DNA from: Tetrapyrgos nigripes
Lineage: Eukaryota > Basidiomycota > Agaricomycetes > Agaricales > Campanellaceae
Length of the DNA: 64,000 bases
NCBI GenBank assembly: GCA_013368315.1
Contig: JAACJM010000020.1
Coordinates: 682,001-746,000 of the forward strand
Reading direction: 5' to 3'
Shown: positions 26,534 through 37,641 of the stretch, in pieces
Layout: each line of letters begins with the position of its first letter
How positions within the stretch are numbered: position 1 is the first letter of the stretch
Program-made: the position numbers and the translations under genes
The notes under the pieces: generated by a model
Database searches by the model: none
Seen by the model: only the letters and a program-made list of their open reading frames with translations
Told to the model about the DNA's origin: nothing

Positions 26534-27787
26534 TTAGTTCCACCTCGACAATCCTCTACCCCTGCCGCCTCCCAAAACCCTGGCTGTGGGCTGAGTCGGC
26601 CCAGAGCTACGCCCAGATCCAAGAGCGGCACCGTTACTTCTTTTGACAGCAGCGTACGGGTTATACTTTCCATCGTCCCGCGCATTTTTGTCCCGATCTT
26701 TGTTATGACTCTGTGAGGTCGAACTGGACTGGAAATGGATATGTGAGCGTTTTCCTGCTGCTTGGGCTTGGGCTTGTTGTTCTGATCGCTTTTTCTGGTA
26801 AGCAGCTGTAGAGAAATTAATAGACCAATCAAACTATAGAGCATAGAACACTTGACCTATTTTTTCAGCGTCCCATCCTTCGCCCGCGTGAAGGGGCGCG
26901 TATGGGTCCCAAATGCTTTTGGGAAAATTCGTAGACCGCTCGTCCGCACCAATAAAATCAACGAGCTGGGCATAGAGATGAGGATTACGGAAAGAACGGT
27001 TGGACATCAGCGAGTCGTTGAAATGCCTGGGGGTAGGAGCAGGCGAGTCGTCTGATGGCGCTGAAGGGTATTTGAGAGCATGGAACTGGCGTACTTTCGC
27101 CTGCAGAATAATGAGTGAAAGTTGACAGGACATGTGTGATTATTCCAAACCTCAATGGCAGGATCGCAAGGCTCGTTTTCTTCTAACGCAGGCTCAGGTG
27201 GAATACCCCAATCGGCAACATCAGGGATCGGGGGAGGTACAAGGAGCGACCGTATACGCTTCAATTCTTCTTCTGGTTCTGATGTTGATGCAGAAGCGGC
27301 AACGTTGGCTGAGCTTGTGCTTGGTCCTGCGGGTGTGGAAGTCATGGGCGACGGTTCAGCTCGTGATGAGCTAGCAATATCATCCGAGATATGCCCTCGC
27401 GGGTGGTGAACAGTGTTCGGTTTGCGTTGAGGACGTTTGATGATTATTTGTGACTTTTTGGGCTGGGACGTCCGGCGAGCTGCGTGAAAGGTGAAGTCAA
27501 AACGCGGAGAGGATGGTCGGTAGCGAAACGTACGCTCTTGTTCAGCATCAGAGATCGCCTTCAGTGATTTATCCTATCCAGACAGCACAAATGACAGCGA
27601 GAACGAGGGAAACACTAGGAGGGGAGGTGACAATAAGAATTCTCACAATTTTCCCATTTCCCTGCCTGGTTTGTGTTTGCGACTCGTTTCCAGAGTCGCT
27701 CTCATCGTTGTAGGCAGCAAGTCCTGTAGGAAAGAGGTTGGTTGAGTATTGCTGCTTCGGATTGAGGACAGTGACCTCACCGTTCAT
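26534..27787 (-). CDS. SAP30BP/HCNGP-like transcription or splicing regulator
   Basis: The first coding exon is 7 nt: ATG AAC G at 27787, then an intron, then [15 protein letters not shown], together giving the family N-terminus MNGLAAYxDESD. The middle is Ser/Pro-rich and acidic ([20 protein letters not shown]). The C-terminal domain typical of the HCNGP family is intact: [48 protein letters not shown]. It is followed by [19 protein letters not shown] and a Gly/Arg tail ending GRGLSRWN. The human relative binds the SAP30 corepressor and has been linked to splicing; a nuclear role is inferred. The gene shares a 39-bp promoter gap with GPI8. Confidence 0.88.
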
Positions 27788-27826
27788 GGAAGAGTAGAAG
27801 TAAGGTGGATTTACAACTCCGCATTC
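27788..27826. promoter_or_regulatory. 39-bp bidirectional promoter gap (HCNGP-like gene / GPI8)
   Basis: Only 39 bases separate the two divergent start codons. Both 5' UTRs, and probably the promoter elements, must overlap the opposite transcription unit. Confidence 0.6.
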
Positions 27827-29263
27827 ATGCTTTCATTGTTTATTCCAACTCTGACCAAGTTCTGGTCTGTCTTTCTCGTTCTATGGCTCACTGCCTGTCT
27901 TCTTGTCGCTGGGACGCACAATGAACACGAAAATATTGTGAAGGACTTCTTCAAGGGCAATGGCTCGTCGACCCATACCAATAATTGGGCTGTGTTGGTC
28001 TGTTCCTCAAGATACTGGTTCAATTATCGTGTACGTGGTCGGTCTCTGTTGAACCCGGCAGACAACCCTGACGTCTCCCTAGCATATGGCAAATGCTCTC
28101 GGAATGTATGTGACATGCCCTAATGCTTGGATTTGACTGAAGTGTGTATTAGGTACCGTACCGTCAAACGGCTAGGAATTCCAGACTCGAATATCATTCT
28201 TATGTTGGCGGATGATGCTGCTTGCAATTCACGCAACAAGTTCCCTGCCTCTGTATATGCCAATCCAGGAAGACATCTCGACCTCTACGGATCCAACATA
28301 GAAGTTGACTACAGGGGATACGAAGTCACTGTCGAAAACTTCCTTCGAGTCTTGACAGGTCGTCTTCCCGAGTCTGTCCCTCGCTCCAAACGGTTACTCT
28401 CTGATTCCAACTCGAACATTTTTGTGTACATGACTGGCCATGGCGGCAGCGAATTCCTCAAGTTCCAGGACAACGAGGAGATTAGTGCCCACGACATTGC
28501 TGATGCTTTCGAGCAAATGTGGCAAGGTGGCAGGTACAACGAGATATTCTTCATGATCGACACTTGCCAGGCGAATACCATGTACTCCAAATTTTACTCT
28601 CCTAATATCCTCGCTACGGGCAGTTCTCTGGAGGGAGAAAACTCGTACTCTCACGAGAATGATAATGATATCGGTGTCTCTGTCATAGACAGCTATACGC
28701 ATTATGTACTGGAGTACATGGAAGGGGTGAATAAGACTTCACGTCTCACAATGGGTGACCTGGTAAGTCATTCCATCGTCGTCGTCGTCTTTGAGCTCAA
28801 TACTCTTCATTGTCAGTTCATGTCGTACAATGTTCCCAAAATCGGTTCACATCCTGGTATTCGTTCGGACCTCTTCTCCAGACCTCTTGGAGGCGGGGAA
28901 GTGTTGCACAGCTATGGTATCGGCAATGGGTGGCGGCACCCTGGAGAGTGGGCTGGTAGAGAACAGGAACGGTACAAAAAGGGGTCAGAAGCCCTTATCA
29001 CGGATTTCTTTGGAGGCGTGGTTGGAGTTGATGTCGAGGAAGAAGGCACTAGTGATGCTGACAACTTGGAAGAGTCTCTCGACCAGTCCAAAACCACACA
29101 ACCGTCTAAAGCCGGAAGAAATAGTGATATCAAGGCAGCCACTTACAGTGGTTCAGCAGAGAAGCCTGGGGCGTCTGGGACTAGATGGAAGGAATTCAGA
29201 GCATGGGCGTCTTTCTTGATTGTTGGCCTTCTTGTCGGTGTCGTTTGGACACGGCGTTCGTGA
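27827..29263 (+). CDS. GPI8: GPI-anchor transamidase catalytic subunit
   Basis: Cysteine-protease-like subunit of the ER GPI transamidase. ATG 27827 starts a signal peptide (MLSLFIPTLTKFWSVFLVLW). The lumenal catalytic domain follows: NNWAVLVCSSRYWFNYR, then a short exon HMANALGM, then YRTVKRLGIPDSNIILMLAD. The catalytic His is in VYMTGHGG and the catalytic Cys in FMIDTCQANTMY. The tail has a single membrane span, FLIVGLLVGVVW, before the stop. Introns include one before HMANALG, one inside the Met/Tyr junction and one near 28.76-28.81 kb. Length and domain order match fungal Gpi8. Confidence 0.95.
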
Positions 29264-30550
29264 GCTTCAGTGATTTGCATTGTTCTAACATGTACCTTGA
29301 TAGAGCTAATAATAGGGATAATTCGAAACAGGACGAAAGCTGAAGATGCTGCTTGCGGTTTAGTTGTTGTTCCTACAACGTTAGTCAGTACTTTTCGGTG
29401 TTCCTTGTTGGTCCTATTCCCAAGCGACTAATCAACTCGAGAGGCACGAATGGCAAAACTTTTCCACCTGGGAGCTGGCGGTGAACAGGATAAGGATGAC
29501 AATCAAACGTGGCTATTTTATGCTGATTTCATGCTGACTTCATGGGCAGCTGGAGTGGGTAGGCTAGCACCCGAATGATAATCGTGATCTACGGGCACAG
29601 AACATTCTATCAACTAATCCATCTCGATTCCCCCTGACAGCTCAGCGTCCTCATTCAACAAGGAGAGAAACTTCCCGGAGTATATATTTGCCGTGCTCCT
29701 GCAGTAACTGAGAAGTTAGTCAAAAGTTAGTTGACATTTGTCTAAGACCTAGGACCATGGACATGAAAAATGACAGCTCCTGGTTCCTGCCTCGATGTTG
29801 GACATGTAGACAGACGGCCTTCGCATCTGATTCCTCAGAACCTAGACTTGTAGCTTTGTATCAATATTTTTTTGTAGGGGAGCACGAAGTAGAGAATTTG
29901 ATAGTGGGGCTTGAGCGAACGCGTTTGCGCTCGTTGAACGGTGTACGTAACCAGAATCACCATTTTCGACTACCTCCATGAACTCTTTTTCAAGGGGTGC
30001 AAGTCCAACAGCAAGCCTTTCTCAGGTACAATGATAATGAATACTCTGACCCGTATAAGATGTACCTTTTCACCGCTTGTCGTCGTTCCGAATTCTTGCC
30101 AGTGCAGGGACCGTCAGCGTTGTGTCCAATCGCAGGTTTTTACTGCCAGTACAAGTAATCTCAGCTCTAAGAGATGACACGCAGATTGAACGCACAGTGG
30201 GTCCTCCACGGCAGCACTCTTTGGCATCCGTTTGGATTCAGGTACCTGGGAGGTACCAACAGTCCAAGCCAGACCTTTCTGTCTACTTCAACTTGAAGGA
30301 TTACCCGAACTGTCGCGATTGACCCTTGTTCTAAAAACAACTGTTTGCGCATCAACATCCAGCCCGTACGTCATGTCTATCTGAGAAATCTCTCATGACA
30401 CGATTTAACACTACCTGGCAGTTCCTGACCGAGTCCGACTCCAGGATTGCCGTCATCGTCTGCAAGCAAGAATCAGCCCATTCTCCTTTCCAGCAGAGCT
30501 GTGCGCCCTTCTAGTTGCAGTTGTTCGCAATTGCGGAACAGATTTTTCGG
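29264..30550. other. intergenic, no gene supported
   Basis: About 1.3 kb between GPI8 and the fruit-body gene. The longest ORF (29757-29981) has no domain and no ATG-to-splice structure that makes sense. It includes the upstream region of a presumably developmentally regulated gene; I see no clear motif other than the TATA box at its end. Confidence 0.45.
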
Positions 30551-30557
30551 TATAAAG
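30551..30557 (+). promoter_or_regulatory. TATA box of the fruit-body gene
   Basis: TATAAAG lies 60 bases before the ATG at 30611, the usual place for a TATA-driven, strongly regulated fungal gene. Confidence 0.5.
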
Positions 30558-30610
30558 GCAAGCTCACTCCGCTAGTCCAGAACAGGATCCTCTCCTTTCT
30601 CAGTGCATCT

Positions 30611-32386
30611 ATGGCAAAGTTCTTCTTTGGCAGTCTCCTGGCCCTCTCTACCCTAGCAGTATCCCTTGCTGGTATGTTCAGTCTCCTGATTACCGGAATC
30701 TACGTCAAATGCTCACTCTTTGGACAGAGGGAAACCTCGTGTATCCTGCATACGGAGGAGTTCCGGTCGCTGATGCTGGCTCTGTCGACTTCAACAATTC
30801 CCTCACCAATACGGACAGCATCGTTTCTACTGCTCAGATAGTCGACCAGAAAGGTGGCGCCGCTGGAGATGTTATTCCTCTGCCCCCTCCACCGGTTACG
30901 CTTACTGCGATTGACGGAGAGATAGTGAATGTACCCGTTGATTCGCTAGTCACAAATCAAACGCAATCATCACCGACCAAACGTTCAGTGAATGACTATG
31001 TCCAAATCTTCAAAGGCACTGGTACTGGTCCCTATGACCGGGATGGGTCAATCGAGGGAACTGCTTATCTGACGTTCACCGTCCTCGATAATTCGACATA
31101 CAACGTCGATGCTTGTCTGAAGTTCTGTGACAATGTTGAACAGTGTGGTGAGCAACTTTCCTTATTGCTATTTCGTTCACCTAATTTACCTCCTGATCAA
31201 CTTTAGTATTCGCCAATCTATATTACGAGTTTAACAATCCTGGACTGGACTCTGGAGGATCTAACCTCAAGTGCGCCGTGTATGCGGATGTTCACAACGC
31301 GACCGAAAAACTAAACAGAGGTGGTCAACAACTCGCTCCTCCTCCAGCGGGTCTTACCTATATTCAGCAGAGCACCGGGTGGGCTGCTAAGTCTCTTGTG
31401 GAACCAAAAACACCTGATGGCTTTGAACTCGTGTTTGGACCTACGAATGGAGCGAATAATGCACCAGGGGTATGTCTTCCGTCCTCAACTCCAGAAAGGA
31501 AGAAAAGACTGATCATTATTATAGTATATGGGCTTCGCATTCATTGATAGATACGACGTCCAAGCCTGCGCAGACCTTTGCAACACTCGTGGTGCTGACA
31601 GTCAAGGTGGAAACTGCCAGTATTTCAACATTTGGAGGGCCCTTGTGAATGGAGTCCCGACGACGTACACTTGCTCTATGGTGTGTCAGGCTCGCCTTCG
31701 CTACATATCCAATTCCCTGATCAATCTGCCTACATGTCTAGTATTTCTTGGTTGCGGATGAGTCCACCGCTGTGAACTTCGGTTAGTTGTGGGATAGTCT
31801 TGATGTCCTTCCTCATTTGACTGACTACATTGCTTGCTCAGGTCAGGGAAACCTTGCCGTAACAGAGTCTCGTGGATATCGTCGCAAGAGCGTCATCCCT
31901 GATGGTGGGTTTGAAGGGTTCAACTGCGGTACCAACATCACTGCTCCATTCTGCTTTACTCCTGGCTATTCCGCCTGGAAAGGAATTTCCCCGGCTACTG
32001 GTCATCTTGATGCCTCCATCTTCGACTATGCGCCCTATGCTAGGACTGGCCACGGTGTGGCTCTTCTTGGCTCCGCATTCGGTGAAGACGACTTCCCTGG
32101 TACTCTCAGTCCTGCTTCGAGCCTCGATACCGAAGCCGGGAAGACTTACACGTTGCAATTCTTCCATTCTAGTGCCTTTTCTGGTGCTGAAGGCGAGGCG
32201 GATGCATTTATCGAGGTTCACTGGAACGATGCGGTCATTGCCACGATAAAGCCCGGTTTCAGTGGTTGGACCTTCTACAGCTTCAACGTCGTTGCTCAAG
32301 GCAATGATGTTCTGCAATTCCATGGAGGGAAAGCTCCCTCTTATGATTTCCTGGATGATGTGAGCCTCTTTCTCACTGTTGGCTGA
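30611..32386 (+). CDS. fruit-body-specific protein A-like secreted protein
   Basis: ATG 30611 opens a signal peptide MAKFFFGSLLALSTLAVSLA, interrupted near its end by an intron. The mature protein shows the features of the agaric 'fruit-body specific protein A' family: DRDGSIEGTAYLTFTVLDNS, YNVDACLKFCDNVEQC, YYEFNNPGLD, CAVYADVHNATEKLNRGGQQ, a second Cys motif GFAFIDRYDVQACADLC, and a C-terminal jelly-roll-like part with PDGGFEGFN, YAPYARTGHGVALLGSAFG, YTLQFFHSSAFSG and FHGGKAPSYDFLDDVSLF. Several short introns are present. The paired Cys motifs resemble PAN/apple-type modules and the last part a carbohydrate-binding sandwich; that is inference. The biochemical function is unknown, and expression in fruiting bodies is known only for relatives. 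Confidence 0.85.
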
Positions 32387-32912
32387 AGCAGGACGATACT
32401 CGCATTCGCTTTAAACGGGACTTTGTAGAGTACTGGTATCCTCGTCTATGCCATTTATATTTGGTATTACGTACCATATTTCTACGTACTGGCTAGTCGG
32501 CGGTCATTAGTATTAATTATTATGATTGTTTTTTGGAGATTCGAGTCGGAGACATCAGACTATGGACCTCTATGGACTCACCTTTTCATTGAGGGCATAA
32601 TAGCTCAACGAAGATAGTCCTAAGATTCATGTGCCCGCGAGATTCCCGCCACCGCTCACCACTCATCTGGCCAGGCAGTGGTTGGGCCGTAGCAACATGG
32701 GTGTATTGGGCAATGGGTTCGATGACCTCCAGAACAGCCATAATTTTTTGCATTTTTTCTTCATATTTTTCACCTGGTTTTCCATACAAAATCCGTCTGC
32801 GGAGTTATATTTCTGATTGATTTTTTAAAAAGAGAGATGGTAGGGTTTTAATGTGGCAACGATAGAGTGTGGCAAGCCGCTGAGCGCTGAACTAAGGGAC
32901 AAATGTCTATGA
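32387..32912. other. intergenic with a possible gene relic
   Basis: This lies between the fruit-body gene and the phosphate-transporter duplication. A minus-strand open stretch (32586-32789, QKIMAVLEVIEPIAQYTHVA...) looks protein-like but has no partner exons or start context; I treat it as a possible relic only. Confidence 0.3.
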
Positions 32913-33185
32913 ACTTGTATTCTGAAGATAATAGCCTAAGGGTTATGAGCTACTGACTGTCGTCAACATAATAGGAATAGAATGACTCTGTCAGTGATCA
33001 CTGTATAGAGATAGGCCGTGTAATGGTAATATAATAGTGGTGATATCGGAGGGGAGGCGGAGGGGGGTTCGGAAAGAGCAAGTAAATACTGGCGAAGCAC
33101 GGGTACGCATTAAGATGGCGTTAGGCATGAAAGCAAAAAAAGAGCGAAGACCCTGAAGAAAAAACGGAAAATCCTGGAATGCTGT

Positions 33186-35289
33186 TTACTGCACGATCAC
33201 TCCGTCCCTAACCTCAGCTGTACCTACGGTACCCTTGATGAACCCGTCTTGATCCTCATTGGAGAGCTCTTCCAGGGAGCGACCCTTGGTCTCGGGAATG
33301 AGGAGAGTGGAGAAGATACCAGTAAGCATGAAGAAGGCGAAGATTTCAAGTCTGCAAACAAGACGGTGAGTGCCAGGGAACTCAGAGTAGGGGGAAAACG
33401 AGGAAAACGTACATGTGCTTAACGAATTTGTTGGGTCCGCCGATATCCTTGAGACGAGCAAAACCAACTTGGGCGACGATGGCACCGAGTTTGCCGCTGG
33501 CCGCAGAGATACCGTGTGCGGTGGAACGGTAACGAGTGGGGAAGGCCTCACCAGGAACAATCTGAAAACTTGTTGTCAGAAAACGACGTTTCGTGCAATA
33601 AAGAAAAGACCCACGAAAGTAGTCGTGTTAGGACCAAAGTTCTGGAAAAAGTTGGCAAGACAGTAGAGGAACACGAAGGCATTCTTTGCGTTGTCGTTGA
33701 CGTTGGGGCCGGTCATTTTGTCGTACCCGAAACCCATGCAAACGAAGATGATAGTGAGCAAGATGAAGCCCATCAGCTGGATAGGTTTGCGGCCCCAAGA
33801 GTCGATGAAGAGGAAGCAAACCCAGTAACCGGGGATAAGACCAGCAGCTGAGAGAATCAAGTTTCCGACACAAATGTTCTTCAAGTTGTCATATACACCT
33901 TGGTTGCCGCTGGTTTTGGCGCTACCGAAACCGATGGTTTCCAGGATGATAGAAGAGTTCAGACTGAGACCGTAGAAAGCAATCTGGGAAATATGGAATG
34001 AGCATCTTGACTTCTACTACGAGGTAATCAACTCACATCGAGGGCGAACCAAGACCAAGAGGTACCAATCAATACCTTTAGGTTATCCCATTGGGAAAAG
34101 TGGGCACTGAAGTCTGCCCAGTTTGCACGAGGAGCTTCGACACGCTGGACAATGGCATCTGGATCGACATTAGACTTGCCAACAGTAAGGATATTCTCGA
34201 TATCCTTAGAAGCCTGTTGGATGTTGCGCTCAATGTCCATAGTGAAACGAGGGGTCTCGGGGATAGTGAGACGGAAGTAGAGAGCGATACATCCGGGCAC
34301 ACAGCCAAGACCGATGAGGATACGCCACATGAAGTCGACAGGACGATGGTTGCTAGAAGTGTCGTTGAGAATATTGTCTTTGTAGGCGGCGGTGATGATG
34401 AAGGCGACGAGGACTGCGACTGCAGAAGGCGTGTTAGAACTTTAATTTATAGGATGAAGATTAGAAGACTCACCAAAGTTACCCCATCCCTGGAAAGCAA
34501 AGACTGCATTCATAAGGCGACCACGGATTCTGGTCGAAGCAAACTCTGAACTGATAACGGCACTGAGAGGATAGTCACCCCCGATACCAATTCCCATCTT
34601 GAGGGGAGTCAGGTCATGGTCAACAGTACGGCCAGCAATTCACTCACTATGAAACGCCAAACTATAAGGACGCCGATGACACTGACAGCAGGAGCACTTC
34701 CGCAAAGAGCCTGGGCGAAGCACGCGATGATGATAATGATGAGTTCAAATCCATCTAGAAACGAAGATGAGCCAGGAGGTGCTATCGTAATACCGGGGCG
34801 CTTACACATTCTCTTACGACCAACGACATCTGCCAACCACCCGAAGAACAACTGACCGAAGAGAGTGCCGACAGGTGTAGCGACCTTTACGCCGAGATCC
34901 TGGTCAGCATTGAGAGCCTGACCGGTTGCTAAGAACAGACAACTTTGAGACCTTGCAGACTCTTAAGGCCGAGTACGAGATACTTGCCATGACCGTAAAC
35001 GTATCCCAACATGCGAGACGCGATGTTGATAGCAAAGATATCATAGCTGTACGCGACATAAGTAAGCATGAATGCACTGTTATAATGGAGTAAAATAATA
35101 ATAATAATAAACTTACGCATCGGTGAAGAACCCTGCGCCGGCTACGCAGCAGACCTTTACGTGGAACCAGGAGAACTTTGCGTTATCGACTTCGGCGAGA
35201 GCAGCACGACGACGCTCATCGAGCACGTAGCTAGTCGAAGGTTTGTGGTGATTCTCGTTGGAAGCGACGCTGGAGCCCTCAGTGGCCAT
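33186..35289 (-). CDS. PHO84-type inorganic phosphate:H+ symporter, paralog 1
   Basis: Major-facilitator phosphate transporter of the plasma membrane. ATG at 35289 begins [11 protein letters not shown], then [37 protein letters not shown] and [20 protein letters not shown]. Family marks: [35 protein letters not shown], the SP-family loop [19 protein letters not shown], then [18 protein letters not shown] and [23 protein letters not shown]. The protein ends [26 protein letters not shown] with stop 33186-33188. About 7 introns, one with GC-AG ends (34929-34987). The VPGE(A/C)[18 protein letters not shown] signature separates it from hexose carriers. All exons read through, so it is likely functional. 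Tandem paralog at 39.4 kb. Confidence 0.92.
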
Positions 35290-35363
35290 GGGGGGTCGGA
35301 CGGAAAGCTGATGCTAAGGGCCTTGCGGGATTCTTGGTGCTTCTTATTCAGATCAGCCCCTCA

Positions 35364-35370
35364 AACGTGT
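35364..35370 (-). promoter_or_regulatory. CACGTTT, possible Pho4-type site of paralog 1
   Basis: This is CACGTTT on the gene's strand, about 75 bases before the ATG. It is the same core as the Pho4 site of yeast PHO5 UASp1 and is kept at a similar place in paralog 2 although the surrounding promoters have diverged. Confidence 0.35.
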
Positions 35371-35389
35371 GTACGTCTAGTAAGAACCT

Positions 35390-35413
35390 GTACATTTGCA
35401 CCCAAATGTACAC
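35390..35413. repeat. perfect 10-bp inverted repeat upstream of PHO84 paralog 1
   Basis: TGTACATTTG, a 4-base spacer, then its exact reverse complement. It is absent from the promoter of paralog 2. It could be a small hairpin or a dyad protein site; nothing more can be said. Confidence 0.45.
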
Positions 35414-35943
35414 CTATGGTAATCTAGATCTATTCACTGCATCAGTATGATGGTAATCTATGTAAAGTCTCACCTTTCTCTCATATGTTTCCTGTTGATG
35501 GATCAAGCTAAGGGCCGAAATGTTAAGTACTACTGCTGGACAGCCTTTAGCCCTTCAGTCGAGGTGTGCAGACACGAGCCAGGTGGTTGTTGTCGATTAC
35601 GAAGGTACAGCAACACCACTCTACTATACCATGCTCACCCCACATCCCAGTAGCTTGCGTTCTGTTGTCTTGCCATTGATAAAATGGAACTTGAAGTGAG
35701 GGGCTGGGGCTTATCCATGTAAGTTCTAGGCTAAATGGTACTTATAGATCTACAAATGACAAGCTCACTTTACATAGGGATAATAATGGCTGGAGGTATA
35801 TCTTCGTCTTGTCTTCGTCTAAGGCAAGTCAGACAAGAACTAAACGTGAAGACCAGGGCGGTAGAATACGCGTAAGTTTTCAACTGTGAGACGTTATTAT
35901 AAACGGTTAAACGGGACAGCAACGGGACAGCGAGTATCGGGTA

Positions 35944-36183
35944 CTGTACCATTTCAATCAATCGTCACCCCACTGTTACCGTTACAACGCTGACGAACCT
36001 TTTTTTTCGTCACTTACAGAAGTTACCGGTTACAAGGCCTGTAATTCCGCCCAAGGCGACGAAAGTTATGAGGCTTTTTGAGGGGCGTAACGGGGAGAAT
36101 CTTCCCGGTGCTACCCATCACAAATATTCGTCGTTTTTCTTGGGTTCCGTTACCCGTTACTAACGAATATTGAAATGGTACAG
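35944..36183. mobile_element. MITE-like element with TA target duplication
   Basis: A 240-bp element with perfect 15-bp terminal inverted repeats (CTGTACCATTTCAAT at the left), flanked on both sides by TA, the target duplication expected of Tc1/mariner-type elements. There is no coding capacity. It lies between the two PHO84 paralogs. Confidence 0.65.
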
Positions 36184-36332
36184 TATACACGTACCAGAGA
36201 CACAAATGGGCGCTGCGGAGATGTCCTCTGGGTCGGATCGTCGGCCTGTGATGCTTCCGTTAGTTTATAATTAAAAATGTGGCGTCGACTAGTCCTGCGT
36301 GGTCATGCTGATGGGATCAATCGTGACTTAAT

Positions 36333-36541
36333 CACCTTGGGCGGCGTTGCATATTTCCAAAGATCTCTGTGCAAACTTAAATTTCGAATTTATCAGTGCC
36401 ATTTTTGCTCGCCCGGGTCTACTCCATATGGGACCGATTTGAGGCCGAACATCCATATGGAGTAGCTCCGGCGCCGAGCATAAATTCGTCATTTATGTTT
36501 GCCCAAAAGATCTTTCCAAATATGCATTGCCGCCCAAGGTG
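36333..36541. mobile_element. foldback element: long imperfect palindrome
   Basis: Arms of about 90-99 bp (36333-36431 and 36453-36541) are inverted copies with a ~21-bp loop. Outer ends start CACCTTGGGCGGC, inner ends CTACTCCATATGG. Mismatches and a ~10-base gap lie mainly in the middle of the arms. Both sides are flanked by AAT. As RNA it would form a long hairpin. Confidence 0.65.
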
Positions 36542-36600
36542 AATGCGGCTGAGAGACTCTTTAGCTGCTCTCGTTCTCCTCTCTCGTTCTCCTCTACTTC

Positions 36601-36690
36601 ATGCCTGACAGGACGTATTATTGCGACTGCGAACGCCTCCGCAAGTCACCAAAAGTTAGCACAAGAAAATATGGACAACAACCACGTGTA
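36601..36690 (+). other. possible relic of a transposon-associated gene
   Basis: ATG 36601 opens MPDRTYYCDCERLRKSPKVS and closes at a TGA after ~30 codons. The short start with CxC and a KxVS motif resembles first exons of genes that accompany tnp2/KDZ-type DNA transposons in agarics. It is only a fragment and the match is from memory. Confidence 0.25.
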
Positions 36691-37313
36691 GCCTGAGATC
36701 AAGGCGTTGGAACTTGGGAGTAGTGGGACACGGAAGCAACGCCGATTCGACGATTCTGAAGAGCTTCAGGTATGTGTTCAGTCTCCTCAAGCATGTATCA
36801 TGAAGATACACGATGCGTCTCTGGGGGAAGGGAAAGGTTTGCAGGTCCTAATAGACCCAAATTAGACCGGTTTCACCGTTAAGTGATCTAGTCCTCTGGC
36901 TTCAGTCCCCAGTGGTACTGCGAGCCCGAACTGCCCGATGGACCACCTACCGGTGATACATAGGATCTAACCTCGATGATAAAACTCTCCGAGTGTTCTC
37001 GCTGATTGAGGCTGTTATGATCGCGCAGCAGGCTGAGCCTGCCAGCAGCTCATTGAAGCACTGGATAAGGCATCTCTGAAAATCTAAAGAATGGTAACTT
37101 ACGGAAATCTCATCAGCAAATGGGCAATTTTACTTGGTATGTAGGTTTCAGACATATAACACGCTTACTGAGGCTTACTGACGCAGACCGACTCAGACCG
37201 ACGCCCAAATTTCGCAGGCGAGAAATGCCCGAACTTGCGGATCAAACCAGGTTTGGGTCAGAGTTTACGGCTTAAAGTTACAAAGGTACTAAATTACAGG
37301 GACAATCCACTTA

Positions 37314-37528
37314 CAGGGCCTTGCATAATTTTCTTCAGGTCGCGTCCACACGCACTTGTTGATTTGTATTTGTTATCCAATTCAAATTTCACGTGGAATG
37401 ACGACAGCTGACATGTTGGATCTGGCCCGGAGTCTTCTCGCTGATGGCTACCTTTTATGGGCATAAATGCAAATACAAATAAACAAGTGCGTGTGGATGC
37501 GACCTGAAGAAAATTATGCAAAGCCCTG
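37314..37528. mobile_element. MITE with ~56-bp terminal inverted repeats
   Basis: A 215-bp element. The ends (37314-37369 and 37473-37528) are inverted copies with only three mismatches over 56 bp and begin CAGGGCYTTGCATAATTTTC. Flanking TA on both sides is the likely target duplication. The ~100-bp centre is unrelated between halves and non-coding. Confidence 0.75.
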
Positions 37529-37611
37529 TAGTCAAAGTAATTTAATTCGCGGAAAACCAGTTTTTCTTCGTTGAGGGCACAAAAGCTGAGCGGCATCGAT
37601 GTGTCCGAATT

Positions 37612-37641
37612 ACGGTGCACGAGGAGGCTCAGGACAAAATT
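37612..37641 (+). repeat. dispersed short repeat, copy 1
   Basis: Thirty bases (starting ACGGTGCACGAGGAGGCTCA) are identical to the reverse complement of 38785-38814. Confidence 0.6.

Larger units (their letters stand above)
32913..35385. repeat. segmental duplication, unit A
   Basis: About 2.4 kb that is matched in the same orientation at 39149-41550 (constant offset ~6180-6240). It spans ~270 bp of 3' flank, the whole PHO84-type gene and ~95 bp of promoter. Left and right of these limits similarity stops. Confidence 0.85.

Noticed and set aside
32586..32789. Fragment resembling the N-terminal part of a fungal NLR-type (NACHT) protein
   Set aside because: The match rests on a few hydrophobic residues recalled from memory; no start, splice partner or NTPase motif.
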